Positions 20,590 through 30,543 are shown, counted from the first letter of the stretch. The stretch is 64,000 nucleotides of DNA from an uncultured Prevotella sp. (GCA_947169685.1 CAMVQS010000001.1:62001-126000); one strand, 5' to 3'. Translations and numbers: made by a program. Notes: generated by a model from the letters alone, not told the origin.

Positions 20590-21135
20590 GTGCGCAATAC
20601 AGTCAAAACGCTCCTTGCCTTGGCCATTGCCATTGTGGTGATGCTGTTGGTCAGGGCGGCTGTGGTTACCATCTGCTGTGTCGAAGGCGAGGCCTTGCAG
20701 CCAACGTTCCTTGCTGGCGACCGTGTGGTGGTAAACCGCTGGAGCTATGGACTGCGTATTGGAGGCAACCGCTTCCTGCACTATAACCGTCTGTGGCGAC
20801 GTCCAGTGGAACGTGGCGACATTGTGGCCCTGAACGACCCCACAGACTCTACGCTTTCCATCGACGACCGTCAGTTGCTCTTTCTGCGTTGCAAGCATGT
20901 TCCAGGCGATAGAGTCAGGGTGGGAGCCAACATGCTCATCGTGCCCGGACGTGCTTCGTGTGCCGATCAGGACTATTACGTGATGGTACCTCTTTCTGAA
21001 AAGGGATTAGAGAAGAGTATTATGGTTCCTGAGGATCATATTATCGGACGTGTCGCGCTTATCATTTTCAGCCACAATCCAGCCCAACCTCTGTGGGAGG
21101 GATGGCGCACCAACCGCACTTTTGTTTGCCCATGA
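20590..21135 (+). CDS. S26 signal peptidase paralogue, predicted catalytically inactive
   Basis: CCVEGEALQPTFLAGDRVVV and LLFLRCKHVPGDRVRV align to S26 boxes but lack the Ser and Lys; GTG start abuts the lepB stop. Confidence 0.8.
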   Translation: MRNTVKTLLALAIAIVVMLLVRAAVVTICCVEGEALQPTFLAGDRVVVNRWSYGLRIGGNRFLHYNRLWRRPVERGDIVALNDPTDSTLSIDDRQLLFLRCKHVPGDRVRVGANMLIVPGRASCADQDYYVMVPLSEKGLEKSIMVPEDHIIGRVALIIFSHNPAQPLWEGWRTNRTFVCP

Positions 21136-21698
21136 CGCTTTCCACTACCTACTTTGGTCCAATAGAGTGGTATCAGCAGTTGTGTCGTGCCGATCTCGTC
21201 TATCTGGAAGCCTGCGAGTCATTCATCAAGCAGACCTACCGCAATCGCTGTACCATAGCGACAGCCAATGGGGTTCAGAATTTGACGGTGCCTGTGGAAC
21301 ATGGAGGTAGTCGGCTCATTCGCGATGTCCGTATCAGCAATCACGGCTCGTGGCGTCGTGTCCATTGGAATGCCTTGCAGTCCGCCTACAGCGAAAGCCC
21401 TTTTTTTGAGTATTATGCTGATGACCTGCGTCCTTTCTTCGAGCAGGACTATGAGTTCCTCTATGACTACAACTACGAAATCATGCAGAAGATGTTTGAA
21501 CTTCTCGACATACATCCCCATGTGGAGCATACCGTTGAGTTCAGCATGGAAAACAACTTCTGCCCTCAGTCTTCAGCCTTCAGCTCCCGTCTATATTATC
21601 AGGTTTTTGCCCGCAAGCACGGCTTTCTGCCCAACCTGAGCATTCTCGACCTGTTGTTTAATATGGGACCCGAGGCTATTTTCTACCTTGTCAAATAA
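21132..21698 (+). CDS. WbqC-like family protein
   Basis: TTYFGPIEWYQQLCRAD, CTIATANGVQNLTVPVE, KHGFLPNLSILDLLFNMGPEA. Confidence 0.85.
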   Translation: MTLSTTYFGPIEWYQQLCRADLVYLEACESFIKQTYRNRCTIATANGVQNLTVPVEHGGSRLIRDVRISNHGSWRRVHWNALQSAYSESPFFEYYADDLRPFFEQDYEFLYDYNYEIMQKMFELLDIHPHVEHTVEFSMENNFCPQSSAFSSRLYYQVFARKHGFLPNLSILDLLFNMGPEAIFYLVK

Positions 21699-21714
21699 TA
21701 AACAAGCATCGTAT

Positions 21715-22206
21715 ATGAAGAAAATTGTTTTTCTCCTATTGGTTATAATGACCACCGCAGTAAAGGCACAGAGTGTCCGCGAACTGCGTAGTTTCTTCAC
21801 GGAACGTCACGTGCAGAACTTGTTTTATTACGCTCACCCGAATGCTGGAGAGTTTAATGGTGTGGAAATTAAGCAGATTACAAGCGACGAGGTTATACTC
21901 AGGGCTTCTTTTGAATCAGACTCATGGCTTTTTAGCAGTACTTACAGATGTACCATCCGCATAGAGGTGGATGGTGATAGGCACTTTACCAAAATGACTA
22001 CCCGTTGCGAATCCAACAGCAGTAGCCGATGGCCTTGTTTCAAGTGGGCCACTGAGGAGCTGCAGAAGAAATGCAGGGATGCCGACCACAACCGTCGCCC
22101 CCTCAGTTTCATGGAAGATCATTTTGGCAAGCGCCTTCGTGACTTCACGGGTGAAGAAGCCATGTGTACCCTGCTAACCATTGCTTTGTATAATTACGAT
22201 TATTAA
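21715..22206 (+). CDS. secreted protein of unknown function
   Basis: Signal peptide MKKIVFLLLVIMTTAVKAQ; 163 aa. Confidence 0.6.
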   Translation: MKKIVFLLLVIMTTAVKAQSVRELRSFFTERHVQNLFYYAHPNAGEFNGVEIKQITSDEVILRASFESDSWLFSSTYRCTIRIEVDGDRHFTKMTTRCESNSSSRWPCFKWATEELQKKCRDADHNRRPLSFMEDHFGKRLRDFTGEEAMCTLLTIALYNYDY

Positions 22207-22268
22207 AAAGAGGTAACACCTTGTGTATACCTGGGTTTAGGGAGCAAAGTGGAATGCTCACACCCCAG

Positions 22269-22850
22269 TTAACGCACTTCCAGTTCCTTTACGAAGCGGC
22301 CGTTGGTGGTGAAGAGCTGCAGGACGGTGAAGCGGCCACCGACTTCGGGGTCAGGGTTGTAGCGGTACGACTGCATGACGATGTAGGTCTCGTCCTCACC
22401 ACAGAAGCCCACAAGGCCGGAATTGGAGGACAGTTGGCTGGCTTTTTTCGTGTTCAGGTCAATGAGGTATGACCACACGTTGCGTGCATCGGGAACACCC
22501 TCGACGATAACTTTGTTTTCACCAGGAACGAAGCGTGCCTTGTAGGCTGCGGCAATCTGCGTCAGAGGTATGCTGACCGCGTTACGGTCTTGCATGCGGT
22601 CCCAAACACTCTGTGCTGCAGGGTTGGTAACCAGCAGCCGCGTGGCCGTTTGCTGTTGCTTGTTGACAATCCAGGCGGACACGATGTCTGGCTCGTCATC
22701 TTCGTTGCCAGCGACGTCATAATTCAGATAAACCTGTTGGAAGCCGTTGTCGTCGGCTAACTGTGCAGTGGAAGGCAGGCTGTTTTGTGCCGTTGACGGC
22801 AGAACAGTCCATAGCATGAGTGCTACAAATGCAGATTTCAAGTATTTCAT
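22269..22850 (-). CDS. secreted protein of unknown function
   Basis: Signal peptide MKYLKSAFVALMLWTVLPSTAQ; 193 aa. Confidence 0.6.
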   Translation of the reverse strand: MKYLKSAFVALMLWTVLPSTAQNSLPSTAQLADDNGFQQVYLNYDVAGNEDDEPDIVSAWIVNKQQQTATRLLVTNPAAQSVWDRMQDRNAVSIPLTQIAAAYKARFVPGENKVIVEGVPDARNVWSYLIDLNTKKASQLSSNSGLVGFCGEDETYIVMQSYRYNPDPEVGGRFTVLQLFTTNGRFVKELEVR

Positions 22851-23003
22851 ATTGTTCTTGTATTATGATTGTGGGTACAAAGGTAATAAAAAGTTGAGAG
22901 TTGAGTGTTGAGTGTTGAGAGATTTTTGTTTTTTTAGTACGGCGGCAGCAAATAATTTAATCTTTAATGTTTAATGTTTAATCTTTTTATTACCTTTGTC
23001 CCC

Positions 23004-24299
23004 ATGGAACAGTTACTGCATTACGTATGGAAGCATAAGATGTACCCGCTGGGGGAGCTCACCACAACGGACGGTAGGACGGTGGAGGTGATTGACCCAG
23101 GGCTGCATAACCACAACGCAGGGCCGGACTTCTTCAACGCGAAGGTGAAGATTGACGGCACGCTGTGGGTGGGTAATGTGGAGATACACGACAAGTCGAG
23201 CGACTGGTACAAGCATGGGCACGACCACGATTCGGCCTACGACAACGTGGTGCTCCACGTGGCAGGCGTCATCGACTCGGAGGTGCAGACAACGAGTGGA
23301 CAGATTCTGCCGCAGCTGCAACTGGACGTGCCAGCCAAGGTGCAGGAGCACTATGACGAGCTGCTGGAGACGGACCAGTATCCACCTTGCTACGAGATTA
23401 TTCCAGAACTGTCGATGCTGACGGTTCACGCGTGGATGGCGGCCTTGCAGACAGAACGTTTGGAGCGCAAGACGGAGGACATTCGTCGTCGTGCCGAGTG
23501 CTGCAACGGCAGTTGGGAGGATGCTTACTTTGTGACGTTGGCCCGTAACTACGGCTTCGGCATCAATGGTGAGGCTTTCGAAGAGTGGGCGTACCACATT
23601 CCCTTGTCGGCTGTAGGAAAGCATCGTGATGACCTGTTCCAGATAGAGGCTATCTTCTTGGGACAGGCAGGATTACTGGAGTTGGACACCGTGCCTGCCC
23701 ACTACCAGAAGGATGCGCTGAACGAAGGCTATTTCGCGAAGCTGCGTAATGAGTACCAATATTTGGCGCATAAATTCTCCCTGCAGCCTATGGATAGGAA
23801 ATTGTGGCGGTTCCTGCGTCTGCGTCCGCAGAACTTCCCACATATCCGTATTGCACAGCTGGCCAACCTGTACTACGAACGTAAGGCGAACCTGTCACGG
23901 CTCATTGAGTGTAAGACTGTCAGCGAGTTGCAGGAGATGATGCGAACGCATGTCACACCTTATTGGGAGACCCATTACACTTTTGGTTCGGAGAGTGCAT
24001 CGAACGGTAAGAACCTGTCGCCCTTCTCACTGAATCTGCTGATGATCAATACGGCCATCCCCATGCTCTTTGCCTATGGGCGCCATGCATCGAAGGAAGA
24101 GCTTTGTGACCGTGCCTTTGACCTCTTGGAGCAGTTGCGAGCTGAGGAAAACTACATCATCCGCATGTGGCGTAAGTGTGGCTTGGAGGTCAGGAATGCG
24201 GGTGATTCGCAGGCGCTGATACAACTGAAGAAAGAATATTGCGACCGCAAGGATTGCCTACGCTGTCGTTTTGGTTATGAATATCTGAAAAGGAAATGA
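23004..24299 (+). CDS. DUF2851 family protein
   Basis: MEQLLHYVWKHKMYP, DPGLHNHNAGPDFFNAKVKIDGTLWVGNVEIH. Confidence 0.88.
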   Translation: MEQLLHYVWKHKMYPLGELTTTDGRTVEVIDPGLHNHNAGPDFFNAKVKIDGTLWVGNVEIHDKSSDWYKHGHDHDSAYDNVVLHVAGVIDSEVQTTSGQILPQLQLDVPAKVQEHYDELLETDQYPPCYEIIPELSMLTVHAWMAALQTERLERKTEDIRRRAECCNGSWEDAYFVTLARNYGFGINGEAFEEWAYHIPLSAVGKHRDDLFQIEAIFLGQAGLLELDTVPAHYQKDALNEGYFAKLRNEYQYLAHKFSLQPMDRKLWRFLRLRPQNFPHIRIAQLANLYYERKANLSRLIECKTVSELQEMMRTHVTPYWETHYTFGSESASNGKNLSPFSLNLLMINTAIPMLFAYGRHASKEELCDRAFDLLEQLRAEENYIIRMWRKCGLEVRNAGDSQALIQLKKEYCDRKDCLRCRFGYEYLKRK

Positions 24300-24703
24300 A
24301 CTACATTTTTGAAACACGCATGGAAGTGCGTGACTATGAGTGTGATATTGAGGGTATTGTGAACAATGCCAACTATGTGCATTACTGTGAGCATACGCGT
24401 CACTTGTTCCTGCAGCAATGCGGACTAAGCTTTGCCGACATGCATGCGAAGGGTGTGGATGCTGTGGTGGCCCGTATGCAGCTGCAATACAAGGTGCCGC
24501 TGCGTCCAGACGACGTGTTCTGGTCGCGGCTGAACCTTAAGAAGGAAGGCATCAAGTACGTGTTCTATCAGGACATCTACCGTGCTGCCGACGAGAAGCT
24601 CTGTTTCCGTGCGCAGATAGAACTGGTATGTCTGGTGAACGGACGACTCGGCAATAGTGAGGATTACGACAAGGCGTTTGAAAAGTATATCAATCATGAG
24701 TGA
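24296..24703 (+). CDS. acyl-CoA thioesterase (4HBT/YbgC-like hotdog)
   Basis: ETRMEVRDYECDIEGIVNNANYVHYCEHTRH. Confidence 0.87.
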   Translation: MNYIFETRMEVRDYECDIEGIVNNANYVHYCEHTRHLFLQQCGLSFADMHAKGVDAVVARMQLQYKVPLRPDDVFWSRLNLKKEGIKYVFYQDIYRAADEKLCFRAQIELVCLVNGRLGNSEDYDKAFEKYINHE

Positions 24704-25817
24704 CAGTTTAGGAGAGCAACTATATGCTATGGCGCTGACGCGCTTGAGCGGATTCAGCGGACAGCAGGCTCTGCAGCTATACCGTGAGCTGGGGTCTGCC
24801 ACTGCCATCTATGAGCATCGTAACGACATTCGCGATGTGCTTGATGACTGCTCGCCGCGACTGGTGGCTGCCCTGAAGAACTGGGGCGACGCGCTGCGAC
24901 GTGCTGAGGTGGAACAGACGTTCTGCCAGCAGCACAAAATCAAGGTGCTGACCCCTAACGATGCCGACTATCCGCAGCGGCTCAACGAGTGTCAGGATGC
25001 ACCCCTTGTGCTCTACTACATGGGTTCGGCCGATCTCAACCAGTTGCATGTTATTAATATAATAGGTACGCGACGCTGCACCCAGTACGGACAAGACCTG
25101 ATAGCTCGTTTTGTACGTGACCTGCATCAGCTGTGTCCGCAAGTGCTCATTGTCAGTGGTTTGGCTTACGGTATTGACATTTGTGCCCATCGCCATGCGC
25201 TGGAGCAAGGCTTTGAGACGGTGGGTGTGCTGGCACATGGGCTGGATCAGATTTATCCCACACGCCATAAGGAGACGGCCAAAAAGATGTTGGAACAGGG
25301 TGGATTGCTGACGGAATACATGACACAGATGGAACCGCTGCCAGGCAACTTTGTCAGTCGCAACCGCATCGTGGCTGGCATGAGTGATGCTACGATTCTG
25401 GTTGAAAGTGCAGCAAAGGGTGGGGGACTCATCACCTGTAGCATAGCCCGCAGCTATAGCCGCGACGTGTTTGCCTTCCCTGGAGCCGTAGGGGCACCTT
25501 ACAGCGAGGGCTGCAACCGTTTGATTCGTGACAACGGTGCAGGGCTCATTACCTCGGCAGATGATTTTGTGAAGGCGATGGGCTGGCAGACAATCGAAGA
25601 TAAATCCGAGCCTGTGGAGCGTCAGTTGTTTGTTGACCTCACGCCAGAAGAGCAGCAGGTGGTCAACATTTTGCAACAGAATAACGATCTGCAGCTGAAC
25701 ATGCTCTCCGTTCAGGCAAATATCCCTATCGGTCAGCTTACGGCCTTGCTCTTCCAAATGGAGATGAAGGGCATCGTCAAGGCGTTGGCAGGAGGAACGT
25801 ACCATTTGTTTAGTTGA
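24696..25817 (+). CDS. dprA: DNA processing protein DprA
   Basis: NIIGTRRCTQYGQDL, SGLAYGIDICAHRHAL, GNFVSRNRIVAGMSDATILVESAAKGGGLIT. Confidence 0.95.
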   Translation: MSDSLGEQLYAMALTRLSGFSGQQALQLYRELGSATAIYEHRNDIRDVLDDCSPRLVAALKNWGDALRRAEVEQTFCQQHKIKVLTPNDADYPQRLNECQDAPLVLYYMGSADLNQLHVINIIGTRRCTQYGQDLIARFVRDLHQLCPQVLIVSGLAYGIDICAHRHALEQGFETVGVLAHGLDQIYPTRHKETAKKMLEQGGLLTEYMTQMEPLPGNFVSRNRIVAGMSDATILVESAAKGGGLITCSIARSYSRDVFAFPGAVGAPYSEGCNRLIRDNGAGLITSADDFVKAMGWQTIEDKSEPVERQLFVDLTPEEQQVVNILQQNNDLQLNMLSVQANIPIGQLTALLFQMEMKGIVKALAGGTYHLFS

Positions 25818-25848
25818 GAGTTGAAAGTTTAGAGTTGAGAGATAAGAG

Positions 25849-26802
25849 ATGAAGATAGGGAATATTGACTTGGGTGAACGCCCGTTGTTTCTGGCTCCGA
25901 TGGAGGATGTGACGGACATTGGGTTCCGCCTGTTGTGCAAGCGTTATGGCGCAGCGATGGTCTATACGGAATTCGTGTCGGCAGAGGCATTGGTGCGTAA
26001 CGTGAACAGCACAGTGAAGAAGCTCACTATCAGCGACGAGGAGCGGCCGGTAGGTATTCAGATCTATGGACGTGATACTGCCTCGATGGTGGAGGCTGCC
26101 CGCATCGTGGAGGAGGCGCATCCTGACGTTATCGATCTGAACTTCGGCTGTCCGGTGAAGAAGGTGGCCGGCAAGGGTGCAGGAGCAGGTATGTTGCAGA
26201 ACATCCCATTGCTGCTGGAGATAACACGTGAGGTGGTGAAGGCTGTCAACGTGCCTGTCACTGTGAAGACACGTCTGGGTTGGAATCAGGAACAGCTGAT
26301 AATTACCGAACTGGCAGAGCAACTGCAGGATTGTGGCATTCAGGCGCTGACCATTCACGGACGTACACGCTCGCAAATGTACACAGGCGAGGCCGACTGG
26401 ACGCTGATAGGCGAAGTAAAACGCAATCCGCGCATCCATATCCCCATCATTGGTAATGGTGACATCCATTCGCTGGCAGAGGCCGATGCTGCCTTCGAGC
26501 AATATGGTGTGGATGCTGTGATGATTGGCCGCGCCACATTTGGCTGTCCGTGGATATTCTCACGTCGTGAGCTGTCGCTTGACGAGAAAATCAATGTTCT
26601 CAAAGAGCAGCTACGCATCAATGTGGAGCGTATTGACGAGTACCGTGGCATCCTGCATACGCGCCGCCATCTGGCTGCCAGTCCCGTCTTCAAGGGCATT
26701 CCAGACTTCCGCCAGACACGTATCGCCATGCTCCGTGCCACCAAGGTTGATGAGCTACTGGCTATCATTGATGAGGCTCATGAACGGTTGCTTGCAAAAT
26801 GA
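25849..26802 (+). CDS. dusB: tRNA dihydrouridine synthase (DusB type)
   Basis: LAPMEDVTDIGFR, DLNFGCPVKKVAGKGAGAGML, TIHGRTRSQMYTGEADW, GNGDI. Confidence 0.92.
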   Translation: MKIGNIDLGERPLFLAPMEDVTDIGFRLLCKRYGAAMVYTEFVSAEALVRNVNSTVKKLTISDEERPVGIQIYGRDTASMVEAARIVEEAHPDVIDLNFGCPVKKVAGKGAGAGMLQNIPLLLEITREVVKAVNVPVTVKTRLGWNQEQLIITELAEQLQDCGIQALTIHGRTRSQMYTGEADWTLIGEVKRNPRIHIPIIGNGDIHSLAEADAAFEQYGVDAVMIGRATFGCPWIFSRRELSLDEKINVLKEQLRINVERIDEYRGILHTRRHLAASPVFKGIPDFRQTRIAMLRATKVDELLAIIDEAHERLLAK

Positions 26803-26905
26803 AGGATATAGCCCCTTTTAAGCAGAAAACTTGGAAATCATTTGGTTATTCGCTTACTAATTTGTATATTTGTACCCAAATATGTAAAAACTAAAAAATT
26901 CTATT

Positions 26906-27547
26906 ATGAAAGCATCAGGATTCTTGAACATTATCTTAGGCGCCGCACTCATAGGTGTGGGAGTTTTGTATATCAATAGTCAGAAAGATACGACAATAAA
27001 CGAGGAAAAAACTGTGGTGACAAGCGAATCGGCAGATGCCGTACTGAAAAATATTGCCACGCGTACCTCTGTGCGTGTCTTTAAGAAAGATGCCGTACCC
27101 GATGAACTTATTACAAAACTTCTGCATGCCGGAATGGCGGCTCCCACAGCGCTTAATGCTCAACCTTGGCATTTTATTGTCATCCGTGACCAGGGTTTGT
27201 TGAGTTCACTCTCTGTGGCCAGCCCATACATGGGCCTACTGTCTGATGCTCCGCTGGCCATTGCTGTTTGTGGTAACCTTCAGAAGAAGGCACAAGCAGA
27301 GGAAGGAATCTACTGGGTTCACGATGCCTGTGCTGCTACAGAGAATATTCTCCTAGCTGCACATGCCTTGGGATTAGGTGCCACATGGACAGGCTCCTAT
27401 CCTGTTGAGGGTCGTTACAAGTTGGCACAGAAGGTGCTTTCGTTGCCTGAAAGCCTGATACCCGTCAGCATCATTGCCATAGGCTATCCTGCTCTGCCTG
27501 TAGAACCAAAGGACAAGTGGAATCCACAGAACGTTTCGTATCAGTAA
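26906..27547 (+). CDS. nitroreductase family protein
   Basis: RTSVRVFKKDAVP, GMAAPTALNAQPWHFIV, LGLGATWTG; N-terminal membrane anchor. Confidence 0.88.
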   Translation: MKASGFLNIILGAALIGVGVLYINSQKDTTINEEKTVVTSESADAVLKNIATRTSVRVFKKDAVPDELITKLLHAGMAAPTALNAQPWHFIVIRDQGLLSSLSVASPYMGLLSDAPLAIAVCGNLQKKAQAEEGIYWVHDACAATENILLAAHALGLGATWTGSYPVEGRYKLAQKVLSLPESLIPVSIIAIGYPALPVEPKDKWNPQNVSYQ

Positions 27548-27560
27548 AGATCAGTAACTC

Positions 27561-29522
27561 TTATTGACGGACAAAACTGCCGAAGTAGCCAAGGCAAACG
27601 TCACGCCATTCGCGGGCATCGCGTACCTGCTGCTGTAGGCGTTCATCGACTTCACGCCAACGTTGCTCATCAACGTAGGGCTTCATCTGCTGCCATACGG
27701 ACTGAATAAGTAATACCTGCTTCACGCCCGTATTATATCTCTCCTGCATGAGCTCCCATAGGGTTATGGAGTCGTACACCTCGTAGTTCCAGGGCACGTG
27801 GTGGAACCACAACAGGTAATCCTTCGGACAGCTCTCGATGTTTTCGAACATTCTGGCGACGTCTGGACGATACTGCGCAGTAGCACCTGTTCCTGTGGCG
27901 ACGGTGCGGTCGAAACCTACGCCTAGCGAATCAGCCTTGTGATAATAGACGGGGCACCACTCCAACGGGTAATTCGCCTTGAAACCATCAGGCTCAGGAC
28001 CCATATGGTGGTCAAACTTAAAGATATGGTGCAGACCGATTGGCATCATATAGTTCACACATGCCTCACGGCTTATTAACATGGAAGTCATCATTTTGCT
28101 GTTAAGTACTTCGTCCATGTCGAACGTCTGCTCAAGCCACTCCAAGGCGATACCGTCCGAGGTCTGGTGTGGGTTCCATGCTAATCGACCGAAAGCATAC
28201 CAGTTGGCTTGCGAGAAGTGATGGCCGCACCAGTTGCGGTCCAGTCCGATGTTGGCTACGCCGGCAATGCCTTTCAGCTTTTCCGGTTGCACGAATGTGA
28301 AGAACTCATGCCACATCTCGCCGAGATATACCAAGTGCTTCGACTGGCCTGTATATTCTTGCGTAATCTGCAACTCCACCATGTTGGGAGTGCGGATTAT
28401 CTGGTCGAAAATGGGACTATACGGCTCACGCGGCTGGAAGTCGAGCGGACCGTTCTTTGTCTGCAAAATGACATTCTCACGGAACAGTCCGTCCAAAGGC
28501 TTGAACTCGGAAACGGCCTGTTTCACACGGTCCTCGCCCTTGTGGTTGGCACCATAAACAAAGCAGCGCCACATGACAATGCCGCCATGAGGCTTCAGGG
28601 CGTCAGCCAGCATGTTGGCACCCTCGGCGTGGGTACGGTGATAGTCGCCAGGTCCAGGCTGTCCTTCGCTGTTTGCTTTCACGAGGAAACCGCCGAAGTC
28701 AGGAACCAATTTGTAAATCTCATTTGCCTTTTTCTGCCACCAGGCAGCCACCTCCGGCGCCAGCGGGTCTGCGGTCTCGGTGTCGCCGAGTGCCATAGGC
28801 GAGGCGAAGTTGATGGAGAGATAGACGCGGATGCCGTAAGGTCGCAGGATGTCTGCAATCTGTTTTACTAACTGCAGGTAAGGAGCGGTGAGCATCTTCG
28901 GTGAGGCATTCACATTATTCAGTACCGAGCCGTTGATGCCTATAGAGGCGTTTGCACGCGCGTATTCCTCTATTAATTGAGAATTGACAATTGATAATTG
29001 AGAGTTATCATCGTTCCAGAAGATGCTCTTGCCGGCATAGCCGCGCTCAATGCTTCCGTCGAGGTTGTCCCAATGGTTCAGCAGGCGTAGCTTGTAGAAG
29101 GGAGCCTGATGTCCATTTTCATCGGTTTGTTCTGCATTTATACCTGTCAATGTCTCGCTGTACTGCATGGCCAGTAGGCGGTAAACACCATAGAGCAGTC
29201 CGATGTCATGGTGTGCACGAATGGTGGTGCTGCCCTGTTCGTCAGTTTGCAGCGTAAATCCCTCGTCATCAGGCAGCGACTTGTCAATGCGTAGTGTCAC
29301 CTCCTGGCTTTTGGAGAACATCCGCAACTCACGCACGGCAATGTCGATGGTGGGGGTGGTGACGTTCTCATGGCCTCCACGTACGGCAGGTGGGATGATG
29401 ACATTCACTTTCGCCGTGTTTAGCGTGTCGTAACGTAGCCATAGACGGTGTCCGTCCTCAGCCGATGTGGAAAGAAAGGGGAAAAGGGAAACAACGAATA
29501 ACAGTCCTATTATTTTCTTCAT
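27561..29522 (-). CDS. GH67 alpha-glucuronidase
   Basis: LWLRYDTL, WDNLDGSIERGYAGKSIFW, GFLVKANSEGQPGPGDY, MWRCFVYG, WHHVPWNYEVYDSITLWE. Confidence 0.92.
   Translation of the reverse strand: MKKIIGLLFVVSLFPFLSTSAEDGHRLWLRYDTLNTAKVNVIIPPAVRGGHENVTTPTIDIAVRELRMFSKSQEVTLRIDKSLPDDEGFTLQTDEQGSTTIRAHHDIGLLYGVYRLLAMQYSETLTGINAEQTDENGHQAPFYKLRLLNHWDNLDGSIERGYAGKSIFWNDDNSQLSIVNSQLIEEYARANASIGINGSVLNNVNASPKMLTAPYLQLVKQIADILRPYGIRVYLSINFASPMALGDTETADPLAPEVAAWWQKKANEIYKLVPDFGGFLVKANSEGQPGPGDYHRTHAEGANMLADALKPHGGIVMWRCFVYGANHKGEDRVKQAVSEFKPLDGLFRENVILQTKNGPLDFQPREPYSPIFDQIIRTPNMVELQITQEYTGQSKHLVYLGEMWHEFFTFVQPEKLKGIAGVANIGLDRNWCGHHFSQANWYAFGRLAWNPHQTSDGIALEWLEQTFDMDEVLNSKMMTSMLISREACVNYMMPIGLHHIFKFDHHMGPEPDGFKANYPLEWCPVYYHKADSLGVGFDRTVATGTGATAQYRPDVARMFENIESCPKDYLLWFHHVPWNYEVYDSITLWELMQERYNTGVKQVLLIQSVWQQMKPYVDEQRWREVDERLQQQVRDAREWRDVCLGYFGSFVRQ
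28975..29009. repeat. 7-bp repeat AATTGA[G/C/T] inside the GH67 CDS
   Basis: AATTGAG AATTGAC AATTGAT AATTGAG AGTTATC; encodes DNSQLSIVNSQL on the minus strand. Confidence 0.8.
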
Positions 29523-29658
29523 ATTTACTCTTTTTGTTTTCGGGTTAGTAAAAAGATGGTGCAAAAATACAAAAATTAATTATCTTTGCAAGCAAAAAAG
29601 TGAATAATATCAGATTATTATGTATATTTGCAGCAGAATTCTGCTAATCTGAAGGAAG

Positions 29659-30543
29659 ATGAAGAAAATAATCTTGCTGATGAAGTGCCTGTCGTGGATA
29701 TTGCCCGCGCTTTGTCTGCTGACAATGGGCTGCCAGCAGCAGGAGCAGATGCCAGAGGAGAATGCAGTCTATTACTGGCGTACGGAGTGGGGGCTTGACT
29801 CTGTGGAGTCTGACTTTCTGGCCCGATATGATATTCAAAAGGTGTATTGCCGCTACTTCGATGTGGTGATGGCTGACGGCAACCCTATGCCGAATGCGAC
29901 GATGGCGTTTGAAGCGAAGGTTCCAGAAGCGCTCTGCATTGTGCCTACTGTCTATATCACGGAAGACTGCATGCATCAGCCGCATGAAGGACTTGCACGG
30001 AAACTGGTAAACAGGATTGTGCAGATGAACGAAACGAATGACGTCAAGAACGTCAACGAGATACAGATAGACTGTGACTATACGTCAAAGAGCCGCCAGA
30101 CGTACTACGATTTTCTGGCGGAGGTGAGGGAAGAGACCCGAAACCACGGTATGCGCCTTTCCACAACCATTCGTCTGCATCAGCTCTCGATGAAGGAGCC
30201 ACTGGCAGACTATGGGGTGCTGATGATCTACAACACGGGCGACCCACGGAAGTTTGCAGAGCGAAACCCCATTCTCGACATGCGCGACGTGGAGCCTTAC
30301 CTGCGTTACCTGCACGAATACCCCCTGCCATTAGCTGCGGCTTATCCAGTCTTTCTATGGCAGCGCACTGTTCACGGAGTGCATATTGAGCACATGGTGA
30401 CTGCCGACGAAATACTGCGTGTGAAGGAGGCCGTTGAAGAGAGACGTCCAGAGCTGCGCCGCACCATACTTACTTATCATTTAGACAACGAAAATATAAA
30501 AAGATATAAACCTGAAACTTATGAAGCGATTTATCATCATTAG
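29659..30543 (+). CDS. lipoprotein of unknown function (possible TIM-barrel fold)
   Basis: Lipobox LLTMGCQQ; EIQIDCDYTSKSRQTYYDFL and barrel-like alternation; no family recognised. Confidence 0.6.
   Translation: MKKIILLMKCLSWILPALCLLTMGCQQQEQMPEENAVYYWRTEWGLDSVESDFLARYDIQKVYCRYFDVVMADGNPMPNATMAFEAKVPEALCIVPTVYITEDCMHQPHEGLARKLVNRIVQMNETNDVKNVNEIQIDCDYTSKSRQTYYDFLAEVREETRNHGMRLSTTIRLHQLSMKEPLADYGVLMIYNTGDPRKFAERNPILDMRDVEPYLRYLHEYPLPLAAAYPVFLWQRTVHGVHIEHMVTADEILRVKEAVEERRPELRRTILTYHLDNENIKRYKPETYEAIYHH

Noticed and set aside
24777-25940. 387-aa antisense ORF opposite dprA
   Set aside because: No motifs; sense strand encodes all DprA signatures
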